Origin: Acanthacorydalis orientalis
Taxonomy: Eukaryota > Arthropoda > Insecta > Megaloptera > Corydalidae
DNA length: 64,000 nucleotides
Direction: 5' to 3'
NCBI GenBank assembly: GCA_034766995.1
Contig: CM068320.1
Location: forward strand, 14,650,187 to 14,714,186
Shown: one piece after another, positions 38,509-50,529 of the stretch
Numbering within the stretch: position 1 is the first letter of the stretch
How the letters are laid out: each line of letters begins with the position of its first letter
Notes under the pieces: generated by a model
What the model was told of the DNA's origin: nothing
The model's input: the letters and a program-made list of their open reading frames with translations, nothing else
The model's database searches: none
Position numbers and translations under genes: made by a program

Positions 38509-38512
<4 letters not shown>
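37444..38512 (+). mobile_element. unclassified DNA transposon with 29-bp inverted ends
   Basis: Left end GTGCCGGTAATTATGACAAT then GGACTAAGT (37444-37472); the right end 38484-38512 is its reverse complement with two mismatches. A third, internal direct copy of GATAGTGGACTAAGTCA lies at about 37628-37644. The ends sit symmetrically in TATATATG on both sides, so the duplication cannot be read from the (TA)n context. The interior carries a plus-strand coding remnant (37885-38127). Confidence 0.75.
37885..38127 (+). pseudogene. C-terminal remnant of an unassigned transposon protein
   Basis: The frame reads KDALYQMFYKTSLYDRTEFQ, ILDLSPKKG, LFPLYPNIRSLIKEKYKDIM and DLLLYISSICHEYFCTLKTL, ending at TAA 38125-38127. 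The layout (a PYQ..YK strand, an LxPLYP-I-KEKxxDL segment and a final YI-xIxHEYF motif) is reminiscent of C-terminal ends I have seen on uncharacterised insect transposon proteins, but I cannot name the superfamily. The upstream frame is interrupted by stops (about 37811 and 37874). No ATG start or DDE motif is visible, so most of the gene is gone. Confidence 0.45.
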
Positions 38513-38562
<50 letters not shown>

Positions 38563-38566
38563 CTGT
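38513..38566. repeat. (TA)n(GT)n microsatellite
   Basis: TA tract followed by about 9 GT units, lying between the unclassified element and MITE copy 2. Confidence 0.95.
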
Positions 38567-38775
38567 ATAGGATGATTCAATTTAGACTTCCACATGAAAG
38601 TATTAAAAAAATGCAAAAATTAAAAAAATCATGTTATTAGATAAATTTAATTTGGTTTAGTTCAATTCAATACTAAAATAAAATTGAATTGAAATACTAA
38701 ATCAAAAATAAAATGATTTTTTTTTATTTTTTAGTTTTTTTTTAATACTTGTAGAAATCATAATTGAATCAACTA
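38567..38775. mobile_element. short TA-flanked MITE, copy 2
   Basis: GGATGATTCAATTTAGAC on the left and ATAATTGAATCAAC on the right. The interior matches copy 1 at 29463 (GCAAAAATTAAA, TTTAGTTCAATT, AAATACTAAAT). Internal palindrome TTCAATTCAATACTAAA / ATTGAATTGAA. Confidence 0.75.
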
Positions 38776-40101
38776 TATATATATATATATATATATTGCG
38801 TTTACTCGTATAGCTAGTTTTTGAAATAGTAATATTTATGTACTCTTATTGATGAATTAATCACTTATCCAATTTATTAAATTAATTTGATCGTCAATAT
38901 TTTCATACTGTTGTCTTTAGTTTTTTAAATATTTTTATAAAGTACAAAACGTATTCGATTCATATATTTTTTTTAAATTTGTTTTCGAAAAAAAACATAG
39001 AAAGGCTACAAAATATATGATAATGTAAATATAAATGTTATTATAAGAGTATGTAATAATTAAATTGTAAGTGATGTGGTACGTTGATTCATTTTGCAGG
39101 AATGAATCTGCGATTACATTTTAACGGGAAAGTTCTCGATGAAATAGATCAAGGCTGAATTACATCCGCAAGACTTACATTTAAAAATTGTTTACTCATG
39201 TAATTCTTTCTTAATATGATTCCATATTAGGAGAAGTCAATTATTTCGTTCTTCCTGTAAATGAAAATAAATTGAATGTCAAATTTTAATTGATATAGTT
39301 TCAATAAAAAGTTAATTATAGTATTAAAGAGTCTATTTACTACATGAGTAACAAAAATCAAACTTATATTTTTATAAAATATCCATATAAAAATTAAATA
39401 AATGATTCAAATCCTTTTGCAATCAATTTTTAAAATTTAATGTACATTTCTGTTATGGAATCCGTTGAAAAATGTATATTTGTACTAGAAACTTTAAGCC
39501 TGTCGAAATCGAATTTCATTCTGTGTTGTTTTTTCTAATGAAATATGACTACACTAAAACTATCTTAGGTTTCAAGCTCATGATCTATTGATCAATCGAG
39601 TATAACTATCGTGCAAATGTTCTGTGATTGGTCAATTCTGTATTAATACTTTCAACTATATGATTATGTATCGAAAAGTTTAATCCAGTATTCCATTATG
39701 GCTTCATAATTTGATGTTTTTAGTAAAAAAAATATAACAAGCTATTGAAAGATATGTAATTAGTAGTTGTTGTTTAAGAGAGATGATTTTGACTTGATTA
39801 TATATGAAAGTCTCTTATGATTCTTTCACAATAACAAAAGACTTTAGTTATAACTTTAACGATTAATCAAAATTTGTACGTTGATATTCTTAAATGTATT
39901 ACTCATTTTATTACTGACAATAAAGTGAATACACATTTTAATAACATTATACCATATGTCAGATTTTATTCATTTTTAGTACAAAAGTATTAATTAATTT
40001 TTTTTTAAATTACACTGACAATAAATATTTCGAAAATCTTACTAAGAATTTATTTTGTTTTTATTGCAGTGATTATAATTGATTATTTACTAATTATCTT
40101 T

Positions 40102-40146
<45 letters not shown>

Positions 40147-40639
40147 GTTTGTATGGATAGTTTCTTTTTATTTTTAAATATTAAACCAAAAGTAACAAAT
40201 GGAAAATATAATAACTAATATAGTGTAAAAGCATTGACATAGTTTTGTTTTAAACTTAAAATAATATGTACCATTTGCCCATAGTATTTATTTATTACTT
40301 TTATTTTTTTATTATGTTTCATTGAACATATATTTTTAAAGACCATCTGATAAAGCAATCAATTACAACTTTAGGAGTTTCTTATATTTAAAATGTATGT
40401 TGCAGTACTAAAAATATTCTTAAATGTTCATAGTGAAGATACAGACAAAAGTCATCTAAATTTTCTATTTTTTTTTTAAATCATATATTCAGTGTGTTTA
40501 TCAATTTTATTTGTAACATTTCTTTAATGTCGAAATATATTTTTTAACCGTTCGTCTAATTTTTACTGCTATTCATTTAAATTTAATTAGTACTTTGATT
40601 AATTTCAGGTTTTAATTTATACCTTGTTTTAATTTATAC

Positions 40640-40684
<45 letters not shown>

Positions 40685-40805
40685 AGGGAGAGAGAGAGAG
40701 AAGAAAAAGAAGCGTTTAAAATTTTTTGAAGTTTGTATTTCAAAATTATATTTTTTTTTGTATATTTTTATTAAATTTGAGTATTTTTTGTATTTCCATA
40801 TTTTG
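38776..40805. other. non-coding AT-rich stretch with (TA)n tracts
   Basis: TA tracts at 38776-38797, 40104-40144 and 40641-40682, the last followed by a short (GA)n. No open frame of interest. Confidence 0.45.
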
Positions 40806-40990
40806 TATTAGGCGGTAGAAAAATAATTGTGGCTTTAGTTTTCTGAATTCTAACCTTAATTTTTTTGAACGTGTCATTTCATCATATTAATGATAATATC
40901 ATTTTGAAGAGCATTTTTCGGTCTGTATTTTGGTAACATCGATTTTGGGTTTATTATTAATTTTGGTTCAAATTAGTTATTGAATTAAAG

Positions 40991-41591
40991 ATGAAAAAGA
41001 AGCAGATAAGAGAAATGTTTGTGTATTAATTCAAAACGGGTGGTAAAGTAGCAAAAACTGCTCGTAAGTGGAATGATGGTTTTGATGTGGGTACTGTTAA
41101 CCTTTCCGTTACTGACGAGATACATATTTTCCACCGATTTTGAAAAATTCCTGTCGGAGAAATACTTTACATAGTCTTACATAGTCTCATATACTTCACT
41201 ATAAAAATAACTGATTGGACAAAACTTTCCAGGACTAAATCTTTTATACAAGATGACAGAAAATTCTTGGACGATAATTTTGGCCAATTTTAACTATTTC
41301 TAATGCAATTAATTACCATCTACCTAAATTAAGACAAAAAAAGTCGTATTAAAGAGGTTAAGTATGATGCAATGGTGGTTCCAAAAATTTTGTTTTGGGG
41401 GCGAGAGCCTTGAGGATGAAGAAAACAGCGAGTGCCCTTCTTCAGTTCATAACGACCAACTAAAAGCGTTAGTTAAATCAGAACCACGCACAAAAAATCG
41501 AGAGCTTTCACAAAATTTAAGTGTTAGTCATCCAACAGTTCTGGATCATTTAAAACAGCTACGAAAATCAAAAAAGGAAAAATGTATATGA
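40991..41591 (+). pseudogene. mariner transposase N-terminal remnant (split)
   Basis: ATG at 40991 begins MKKKQIREMFVY, with a stop at codon 13, then KTGGKVAKTARKWNDGF and DVGTV. It resumes after the insertion at about 41362 with MQWWFQKFCFGGESLEDEEN, then SSVHNDQLKALVKSEPRTKN and RELSQNLSVSHPTVLDHLKQ, and ends at TGA 41589-41591. Only the DNA-binding region is present. After it the sequence runs straight to the inverted end, the same overall structure as the 36173 copy. Confidence 0.8.
41101..41357. mobile_element. 257-bp TTAA insertion inside the mariner
   Basis: Flanked by TTAA on both sides (41097-41100, 41358-41361). The related mariner at 36173 reads straight through the site (GGTGCTGTTAAGGAGCG on its minus strand), giving an empty-site comparison. 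The left end CCTTTCCGTTACTGACGAG is piggyBac-like; the right end inverted reads CCTCTTTAATACGAC. Confidence 0.8.
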
Positions 41592-42252
41592 ATCTGAAAA
41601 TATTAAACCGCAATTATTTTTCTACCAAACTAATCAATTGAGTTACCTGTACGTTGGTGTGTTTATTTTAAAATTTATTCATAATTGAATAATTCTATTA
41701 CATTTTTCTTTGTATTTGTTTACGTTTAATCTTTTTAATTTCTCAATAAATATTTTGAAGCATCTATCGTTTGTCATTTTTGATATTCTGAGTCTGCATT
41801 TTGCCTTTCTTTCGAATATCTCAAGAATTAGGTAACGATATTTCGAATCATGTGTCTCTAAGTGTTTATCTTTGAAGATGGAGTAATATTTTTAAGAGGT
41901 ATTGTTAAGTAATCATCTTTCATTGATATGTTTCAGTAAACAATATTATTTTTTTTCAAATTAAAACATGTTTTATATGTCTTTCTTTCCAATTATTGAA
42001 TTATCTGAATAATATGAAATTTTAATGTCTATTTATTGTTTTTTTTATTAAAACATATTTGATTTTCTTGGAAAGATATAATTTGTGGTTGAACACATTC
42101 AATGTTTATAATGACAGTAAATATGGATATGTCTAATTCAATTGACAGTGTTAAATTTAAACAATTTCTTTCTATTTTTTAGTATTTGTTATTGAATTAA
42201 TTATTTACATATAAATTATATTATTTATTTATATATAGTATAAATAAATATA

Positions 42253-43155
42253 CGAGGTCAGACAATTAAGTAATGCGACCGATTTTTTTTTCTCGGCCTG
42301 TGGTAACACTGCGAACCTGTAACTCCGCCACCCTAATAGCAGATCCCTACTCTCTCGATTGAGACCTTGACCACCCTCGTACGATCATTTCTTCGCCAGC
42401 TGTTTAGTGTTTTGTAACAACGCGCGAGTAGTGCATCTCACGAAATCACATCGCTCAAGATTGTCTCGAGCAGGTTGAAAGTGATCCTACTCTTCTCGAT
42501 CGAGTTATTACTGGTGATGAAAGTTGGTTCTTTCAATATGACCCCGAAACTAAACGACAAAGCCAACAGTGGCTGTCCCCTGGAGCACCAAGGCCAAAGA
42601 AGGCGAGAATGAGCAAGTCCAAAGTGAAAACCATGTTGATTTGCTTCTTCGACAGCAAAGGGGTGGTTCACAAAGAGTTCGTACCACCTGGACAAACCGT
42701 AAATCAAGTATTCTACCGCAATGTGCTCGAAAAATTACGAAAAAGGGTGCTCAGAGTGCGTCCAGAGATCGCGAAGACTTGGGTTCTGCATCACGACAAT
42801 GCTCCCTGTCACAGTGCGTTCAGTGTCTCTCAGTTTTTGGCGTCTAAAGGCATCGCAACGTTACCACAACCGCCCTATTCACCGGACATGTCACCCTGCG
42901 ACTTTTTCCATATGAAAAAATTCGTCAAAGGTCGACATTTTGACTCCGTTGAAGATATCCAAGAATCTGTGACGAGGGTACTCGGAGAGGTCCCACAAGA
43001 AGTGTTCCAGAATTGTTACGAAAACTGGAAAACTCGCTGGAATAAGTGTATAGATGCGGGAGGGGACTACTTTGAAGGGGATCGCAGCGATGTACCTTAA
43101 TTTTTAAATATACTCGATTTTTGAATTTTGTCGCATTACTTAATTGTCTGACCTC

Positions 43156-43156
<1 letters not shown>
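42253..43156 (+). mobile_element. N-terminally deleted mariner, twin 1
   Basis: Perfect inverted ends CGAGGTCAGACAATTAAGTA plus ATGCGAC, flanked by TA (42251-42252, 43157-43158). About 904 bp instead of the usual 1.3 kb. Nearly identical to the element at 53439-54359. The right flank is a long (TA)n tract. Confidence 0.93.
42447..43100 (+). pseudogene. mariner catalytic domain without DNA-binding domain (twin 1)
   Basis: In frame it starts near QDCLEQVESDPTLLDRVI and contains ITGDESWFFQYD (first Asp), LHHDNAPCHSAF (second Asp) and, 34 residues on, MSPCDFF (third Asp). It ends YFEGDRSDVP at TAA 43098-43100. The N-terminal helix-turn-helix domain (about 130 residues) is absent. Compared with twin 2 it has lost three codons after CDFF (LFP) without shifting the frame. 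The reading frame is otherwise open from 42447. The best ATG is at 42609, after the first aspartate, so a functional product is unlikely. Confidence 0.85.

Positions 43157-43226
<70 letters not shown>
43157..43226. repeat. (TA)n microsatellite
   Basis: About 34 TA units beginning at the mariner's target TA. Confidence 0.97.
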
Positions 43227-43227
<1 letters not shown>

Positions 43228-43305
43228 CTTGTATACAAATTGTGTTATGCATTGTTATAAATATTTGACAACAAAAAAATTGTTTTTTTCCGAATACACA
43301 TTTAG

Positions 43306-43456
43306 AAATAGCTTTCGATCAAAATGTATTAAACCTTTGTCATTGGTAGATCGATTAAATTATGAAGTGTTAAATCTATACGGTTGTAGTGAAAGTATAA
43401 ATGGTTCATCGCAGCATGTGCGATTGTTACCAGTAGAAACATCTTCAAGGTTATGA
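43306..43456 (+). CDS. candidate terminal exon of an unrecognised gene
   Basis: An acceptor-like tract (TGTTTTTTTCC...TTTAG, AG at 43304-43305) precedes a 50-codon open frame that ends at TGA 43454-43456. The peptide, beginning NSFRSKCIKPLSLVDRLNYE and ending HVRLLPVETSSRL, has varied, non-AT-driven composition and codon use unlike the surrounding noise. The sequence is clearly less AT-rich than the flanks. I do not recognise the protein. It could be a short cytoplasmic tail encoded by a last exon, or an old transposon scrap. No polyadenylation signal is obvious. Confidence 0.3.
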
Positions 43457-43459
43457 AGT

Positions 43460-45688
43460 AATCGTTCGAGATACAAACATGATTATGAATAACTGAATCT
43501 TTGCCGTGCTCTATACATTTCAATCTTAATATTATGCGAGGTCGTGTTTTAGACTCATGTATATAACTTTTAAGTGTAATATTAAAAAAAAATACTTAAC
43601 ACTTAGTAAGAGATCTTTGTGTTTAACTATGTTAATTATAATGCAAATTTGACGTTTTAGATTATAATTAACTGCCATTTGCAGTTTCTACATATTTATA
43701 ACAATGTACATATATATGCGCCATAATTTATTTAATTGTAGTTTCAAAAACCGCAAAACCGCTTGCTGAATGTCCTATTAAGGTTAAATAATCAACATAA
43801 ATTATATTGATTAATTATTTTTTTCAGTTTTACCCAAAAAATTTTATTCTGAAATGTATTTTGTAATAAAAAAATAAACATTTCATCATACTATTATTCT
43901 TCTTAAAAATGTGTAATATGCAATAATTTCTAAGATTTATTTATCACATAATTCCTTGAATGGTATTTCAGAAAACAATTTATTTTATAAATTGATTATA
44001 CATTTTTATTATTAATTTATTCTACAGGAAAATTCTTAAATAATCAGTATCGACGATTTGAGAAATAGATATCAACTTAATTCATTATTTTTAAACTTAC
44101 GGTTAAAAAATGTAACAGTTGAACTTTTATTGAATAAAATAATCCTTGAATGTGTTAATAATATTTTATTGAATTTCTTTGAGATCAATTTGTTGACAGT
44201 CGTCATTAATATTATTAAGCCCCCGATAAAGTTTCTTTATTCGTATGGACGTCTACTCAATTAATAACGACTTTTTGCAAACATTCTTAATCTTATAAAA
44301 TACGATAATCTCTTGCAATAATATATCATTTATGCATTAATTTACACCTATTGAATAAAAGGAATAAATTTAGTATTAGTTTTGTATTTCATATGATATT
44401 TAAAGTGTTTGTGTCTTTTGATATTTATAAATACAGACTATGTTTGTAAATTTTATTACATTTTGTAATTTTCACTTCATAAGATTTTAGTTCAAAAGAT
44501 CAAATAAAAAATAAAATCAAAATCAAACGTAAAATATTTTTTCGAAGTGAAATTTCTTAGAGCACGGTAGTGCGAGTCTGCTTCATAGAAATCAATGTGA
44601 AACGGATATCGACAGCGCTGACACTGATGGGGGTAGAGTAAGGACGGCTCGATTTACTATTTCGTTTCAATTTCTCACCGTATTATTGCTAAATTATGCT
44701 ATTTAAATTATGAACAAATGGACACTAGATAAAAAAAAACGATTTGTTGTAATTAACGTTTCTCATATTAATTTTAATCCGTGTAAAAAATTTTTCTCGT
44801 GCTGTATTACATTATTTATATCACATGGTTTCTAATCTATATTAATAATAGCTTTTATATTTATGTATCGGTCTCTAATATTTTGGGTATTATATATTTA
44901 AACTAGTTGTAATAGTGCGTCAATCTAAATTAAATAAGTCGTTCTAGCTACTACATAATCTGGATTGTTCTACTCCTTCATTTAAAATACCATTTTCTTT
45001 TCTTCACAGTATCTCACAGATGTTTTATTTCTGGAACGCGCGGCGACCACGCACATCATTTTTTCATATTTAATCTGTTTTCAGTATGATTAAAAGCATA
45101 TTTTGTAAATATACAATATATTCTTTTCAATTTACAAAACAACTGCTAATAATTGTCAATCTCGAAAATGATATACACTATTTTTTTAAAAAAAATATTA
45201 TTTTTTACTAATTTATTTTAAAATTCTCCGACAAATCACTTCTACTAAAGTTCAAATGATGTGAACTTTTGCATGTTATTCTCAAATACGCACGACTAAT
45301 TATAATCAAACGTGGGTTTTTCTTCAATAACAATTCATTACGATATAGAAAGTGAAAAGAAAAACAAGAACTGTGATATTTGTCTCGAGTATTCTTAAGA
45401 TTTATATCTGGCGAAACAGTGTCAGTGAAATCCGTTTAAAAATATTGTTTTTGATTCATGTGATTTATATGAAGAAAGCGTCTCTCATTTTATTCAAATA
45501 AATGTTTCCTCTCATTGTGTAACGTGTTAAAAATTATCGGTTCTTTGACTAATTCTCTTTTATATTGGTTTGTAATGATCACCTTACTGAACTGTTAAAG
45601 TTAGGGAATAAGCTTTAAATTCAACAAAAAAAAAATATTAATTATCCAAAGAAAGAAATACTAGGATTTATTTTTATTGCCTATTTAC

Positions 45689-45690
<2 letters not shown>
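43460..45690. other. non-coding AT-rich stretch
   Basis: No supportable gene. A less AT-rich patch at 44565-44665 has no open frame. A motif at about 43757 (AAAACCGCTTGCTGAATGTCC) resembles one near 5194. Confidence 0.4.

Positions 45691-45691
<1 letters not shown>

Positions 45692-45731
<40 letters not shown>
45692..45731. repeat. (TA)n microsatellite
   Basis: About 19 TA units near the left edge of the Tigger remnant. Confidence 0.96.
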
Positions 45732-45733
<2 letters not shown>

Positions 45734-45739
45734 AGAGTA

Positions 45740-46634
45740 TACCAGTATACGTAATTTTTTTAGAACCTCTTTCGTTATAGGAGTTATTTATTCTAGCATA
45801 TTGAAATATGTATTTAAGAGGAATCCGTTTCAGATTCTGAGTCTAGAGCTAAGTTATTATTTAACATAATCATTTTAACAGGAAAAATATAACAAAATAT
45901 AAAAAATGTAGCTGTAAAAACGATATAAAATTAATTTATTTAACTTTCATAAAATAAACAATTTTTTCTTAATAAAAATACAAACAAAACTAATAAAAAA
46001 TCATAAAAAAAATCAATAGAGGTGGAAGGAAAGGATTCATCATCCCTACTCCTTTTGGATGACTGTCCTGTGGAAGGTTCAACAGTTAGAGGATGGTGGT
46101 CTATCTTTTTGAAGAATGAATCCAAGCTTGACTGCTTTATTCTAGATTTTTGGACCCTTCAAAAGTAGGACGTCAGGGTGTCATTAAAATGATTAAAACA
46201 CTTTTTCACAGCAGTAATAATCGGGATATAATCTTTTATAAGTTAAGACAGTTTATTCCATTTATAAAACATCTCTTAAGGTCTTCAGCTGGAATGCTTT
46301 GAACTTTTTGTTCGTTTTCGTCCCTGAAAGCTAAACTATGCTTCAATGCTTCTGCCTCTTCATTGTGAACCTCGATTAGATCCTCAAATGATAGATTCTT
46401 CCTATGGTCCTCCACCAAATCATGTACGTCCTCTTCAGTGATCTCCAGGCCCATGGTACTGCACAAAGACGCAATTTCCTGCACATAAGCTTCATTATCA
46501 TTGTGTAAAGTTCGACATCGGCGAATGGTATTTCCCAGTGCGGTTCGTTGTAGTATCTACGTTAGTTATAGCATTTTGTTTTAATTGATTTCAACTGTTT
46601 GTTGTAACATAGTTCGTTACAGCATACCTCCCTG
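45740..46634 (-). mobile_element. internally deleted Tigger-type element
   Basis: The minus-strand 5' end is CAGGGAGGTATGCTGTAACG followed by AACTATGTTAC, with TA at 46635-46636. A CAGG-type terminus with CGTTA motifs is typical of Tigger elements. Subterminal GTTCGTT..GTA motifs recur at about 46545. The left end is eroded; GAACCTCTTTCGTTATAG near 45762-45779 may be what is left. Confidence 0.6.
45940..46520 (-). pseudogene. Tigger (TIGD1-like) transposase C-terminal remnant
   Basis: Minus-strand frames read NDNEAYVQEIASLCSTMGLE, then EITEEDVHDLVEDH and LSFEDLIEVHNEEAEAL, the acidic region that follows the DDE domain in Tigger transposases. After a frameshift near 46240 the next frame gives AVKKCFNHFNDTLTSYF, a TGA, then KQSSLDSFFKKIDHHPLT, the usual C-terminal motif. 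The DNA-binding and DDE domains are deleted; upstream the remnant meets the 5' inverted end within about 120 bp. Confidence 0.75.
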
Positions 46635-46639
46635 TATAT

Positions 46640-47430
46640 AACATACATTTTATATGAGTAGTATATATAAAATAAATTTAAAATAAAATTAAATACATAC
46701 CATATATTTCTATATAAAATTCATCACTTGTTGTTTGACAAAATACAAAGTCAAAAAAAAAACAATAATTGTAGACAAATATGTAAAATTTTAAAGTGCT
46801 TGTATTATTTTAGGTTATCTTCTTTGTTTACATAAATACGCCATTCAACTCATATAATATATGTAAATAATATAAAAGAATATGTCTGCTTAGAATGTAA
46901 TTATGAATTTCCAAGTGTATTTTATTAATCCATTGTTGTATTATAAATTTCATCAAATTAGTCAGAGAAAGCTCTTTCATTAATTATTTTATAAAATTTG
47001 ATTGGACTTGCTATTATAATTCATAAATTCTCTTTTTATATACTATATTGGAAGTGTTATTACAATTACGGCTACTTCTCTAGACATATAATTGTATACA
47101 TAAATGTTTATCATTTTCCGAGATACTATTTTTTTTTGTTTCCGTTTCAAGTTTTTATCTAATCTAAATATATAAGAATTGAATCCATAAATTTTTAGGA
47201 CCACAAAATATAAGCATAAATATGATAATGCATATTATGTTATTATACTTATTTAAACATGAAAATGTATTAAATACGTGCTTATTAGACTCACATTTAA
47301 TTATATATACAGGCAAGTTTTAAAGGTCGATGTAAGGATTTCGGTCATGGATACTAATTAAAATTTTATCTAAAAAAATAAAATTAAGAAAAAGAACGAA
47401 AGATATTTTTCCAATCAATATATCTATGTG

Positions 47431-47495
<65 letters not shown>

Positions 47496-47803
47496 CAGAA
47501 AACAATCATAATTAAGCATATTAAAATTTACTTTATTTTTAGTGTATAAATCGAATATGGTTAAATAAAACTTTTATCAAGAAAATATCTCTGGAATCCG
47601 CAGTTTACTTTTATTGCAGACTTTACATTCATACTTTGATAAATAATAAATAGTAGTTTTATGTTCGTAAAACGTATAATTATTAATATGCTGAAATTAT
47701 TGATTAAATAATGATAATAATTTAATTTTTAAAGTTTTTAGCACGCTAAACGGAATTTTGCTTCAATTTTTTTATAAATAATTCGATAGTAGATTGTCAG
47801 ATT

Positions 47804-47845
<42 letters not shown>

Positions 47846-47872
47846 TTATATTATAGAAAAAATAATAAAAAG

Positions 47873-47914
<42 letters not shown>

Positions 47915-48460
47915 CTAAAATTTCTACATAGAGAAAAAGACACGTCAACATATTAATGCACAGCCATCCATTATTTTTTGGTCTTACTCATACAGTTTAC
48001 TCATACAGTTTCGTTATAAAAATGTTTGAATATTTTAATTATGGCGGTCTGTAATATTCGATTTGTTATATGAAATGTATTTTTCTCTGCAAACATTATT
48101 CTTTGTATTACAAAACATATCTTTATATTGATAGACAAAGTTATCTCGTCTGAGAAAAATCAAAAATACCGGATTTTCTTCCTAAAGTTCAAAACGAAAA
48201 TATAGTAAATTAAGTAACCACTTCAAATAAGTCTAGTTTTAAGCAAATAAAAAATGAATATCAAATGTCTGTTTATTAGATTTTTAGTGAAGCAATAAAA
48301 AAATATTTTATTTATATGAAGTATCTTTTTTTATTTACTTTTTTAATTTTGTATTATTACAAATAAAATAAGAATCATTTTTACTTTAGTAATTGTTTAA
48401 CTAACAGTGATTAAACAATTACAAGAATAGGAGGTGTGTTGTAACCGTATGTTTACAATT
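46640..48460. other. non-coding AT-rich stretch with (TA)n tracts
   Basis: Long TA tract at 47427-47493 and paired tracts at 47811-47840 and 47876-47910. No gene seen. Confidence 0.45.
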
Positions 48461-48464
48461 TTCT

Positions 48465-48905
48465 GGGTGTTGTATTCAATAGGACACTGATTTTTTCGAC
48501 ATAGGTAGAAAACTGCGGTTGATGGTACCCACTAGAAAATTCAACAAGCTATTGATTGGTTTACTTCCACTTGAATCCATTATTCAACAGTTTTCGAGAT
48601 ATTCGAGCTAAAAGATGAGAAAACAAGGTTTTCATAATTCCTAAGATTTGTGAATTTCGTAATTTCTTAAAACTCTTATCTCTGTGATTATTTAACCGAT
48701 TTTGCTGTACTTTGGCTCATTTTTAATAAAAAAATCTAGTATATTAATTTGAAATCAAAAATACGGGTAAAAAAGCTGATGTCAACGCTTACGTCAAAAA
48801 AAATCGGACGAGAGATTCTAATTCTATGCAAAAAATTAAGAGGGATCACAATTAGCAACTTTTTTGTGTAGTAAAAAGAAGAGGTGAAAACCAGATGTTA
48901 AGTTG
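48465..48905. mobile_element. possible non-autonomous DNA transposon
   Basis: The left end CTGGGTGTTGTATTCAA and inverted right end CAGGGTGTCCAACTTAA are imperfectly complementary. The interior is less AT-rich and non-coding, with phrases such as CAGTTTTCGAGATATTCGAG common in insect repeats. No target duplication could be fixed. Confidence 0.35.
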
Positions 48906-48940
48906 GACACCCTGTACAGACACACACACTCTAAATATAT

Positions 48941-49162
48941 GTGGTATATATATATATATATATATAGATATATATACACATACATACACATAGCGTATGT
49001 ATATATGAAAAGTTTATTAATATCTTAATAAAGTTTTATATGCTATGAGATAGAACATTAAATAAATTTCAAAATTAACAATTTATAAGTTGAGAAAATA
49101 TGTGTTAAAGAGAACTTCTTGAATTACCATTCTGTATTCGAATTTAGTTGATCAATATCTGC

Positions 49163-49218
<56 letters not shown>

Positions 49219-49549
49219 GTATATATATGTATATGTATATACAGATTATTGAAAAAAATACTACAAATGAATCATTTAAAAGCAATGTTTTTTAGACACC
49301 TATAAAGTTTGGAAATAAAAATGAATAATTTTTATTTACACTTGGGTATTAAAGTATGCAATTATTAAATTTTACTGACAATTTTTTATTAAAACCCATA
49401 AAAACATTAAATTGTCTGCTTCTCCTTGTAACGTTATGTAAAATTTTACTAGAGTAGTATTATTGTAAAATAGTGGGCTAGTAACACAGTTTGAATAACA
49501 ATTACTTATATTGCTTAAGTATGTATTTTGCGAATCTAACAAAACGTCC

Positions 49550-49603
<54 letters not shown>

Positions 49604-50384
49604 AGAAATATATTAATTCATATCACTAAAATGCAGATCTTAAAAGAAATATAATTTCAATGTTTCGTGGAATATGATTTATGGAGAATATTTTAAACAA
49701 TCCATTAAAAAAGATGAAAATAAATTTTATTCCCCTTCTAAATATACAACTATATTTTTATTAATACATGTTATTATTATAAGCTACTATTTTCAAATAT
49801 TATGTTATTATTCTAATAATAATTACTAAAAGTGTGTGATTAATTTGTCACGATAATACAAGTAATTGAGATTTCAGCACCCTTCAATAGAAAGTCCTTG
49901 ATGCGCACCTCATAAGTATGCCACGTATTATAAGTAAATTAAGAAAATTAAATAAATTTATGACCTTACATTTTACATGAAATTAAAGTACATGTGATTA
50001 ATTATTTATAGATGTACGAATTACAAATAACGTACGATATTTTAAGACAGGAAATAATAGAATTTTGAACGAAAGCTTTAAATTTTATGTGCATTACAAT
50101 AAGTTGAAATTTAACATTTTAGGATTTACAAATGATTTTTATTGTAATAACATTCAAGGTCATTATCAAGATACATCTTTAAAATATTTCGTCTGGAATT
50201 AAAGAAATGTTCTCGTCGAATTGTACATAAAAATAAATGAAATATCTTAAAAATGATTTTAATAATATAGTTCTTGTAGCAATTAAACATTTAAAAAACG
50301 TCTACCTTTGTGAAATATTTTATGTAATACTTATTTTCTTTTGTTTATTGAGACTATATATATATATATACATGTGTATATATG

Positions 50385-50436
<52 letters not shown>

Positions 50437-50525
50437 TATATAATATGTATCTATGTGTATATATATATATATATATATACGTATATATATATATATACGT
50501 ATATATATGTATATATATATATAAG
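48941..50525. repeat. cluster of (TA)n-based microsatellites
   Basis: Tracts at 48941-48985, 49166-49241, 49553-49600 and a long compound tract at 50353-50522 made of TATA with GTATAT/ACGTAT interruptions. Sequence between them is non-coding. Confidence 0.92.
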
Positions 50526-50529
50526 TCTG

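Larger units (their letters stand above)
40811..41630 (+). mobile_element. internally deleted mariner, interrupted by a TTAA insertion
   Basis: Ends GGCGGTAGAAAAATAATTGT and, inverted, GTTTGGTAGAAAAATAATTG, with TA flanks. It is the same lineage as the element at 36173. The catalytic domain is absent, and a 257-bp TTAA-flanked insertion lies inside. Confidence 0.85.
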
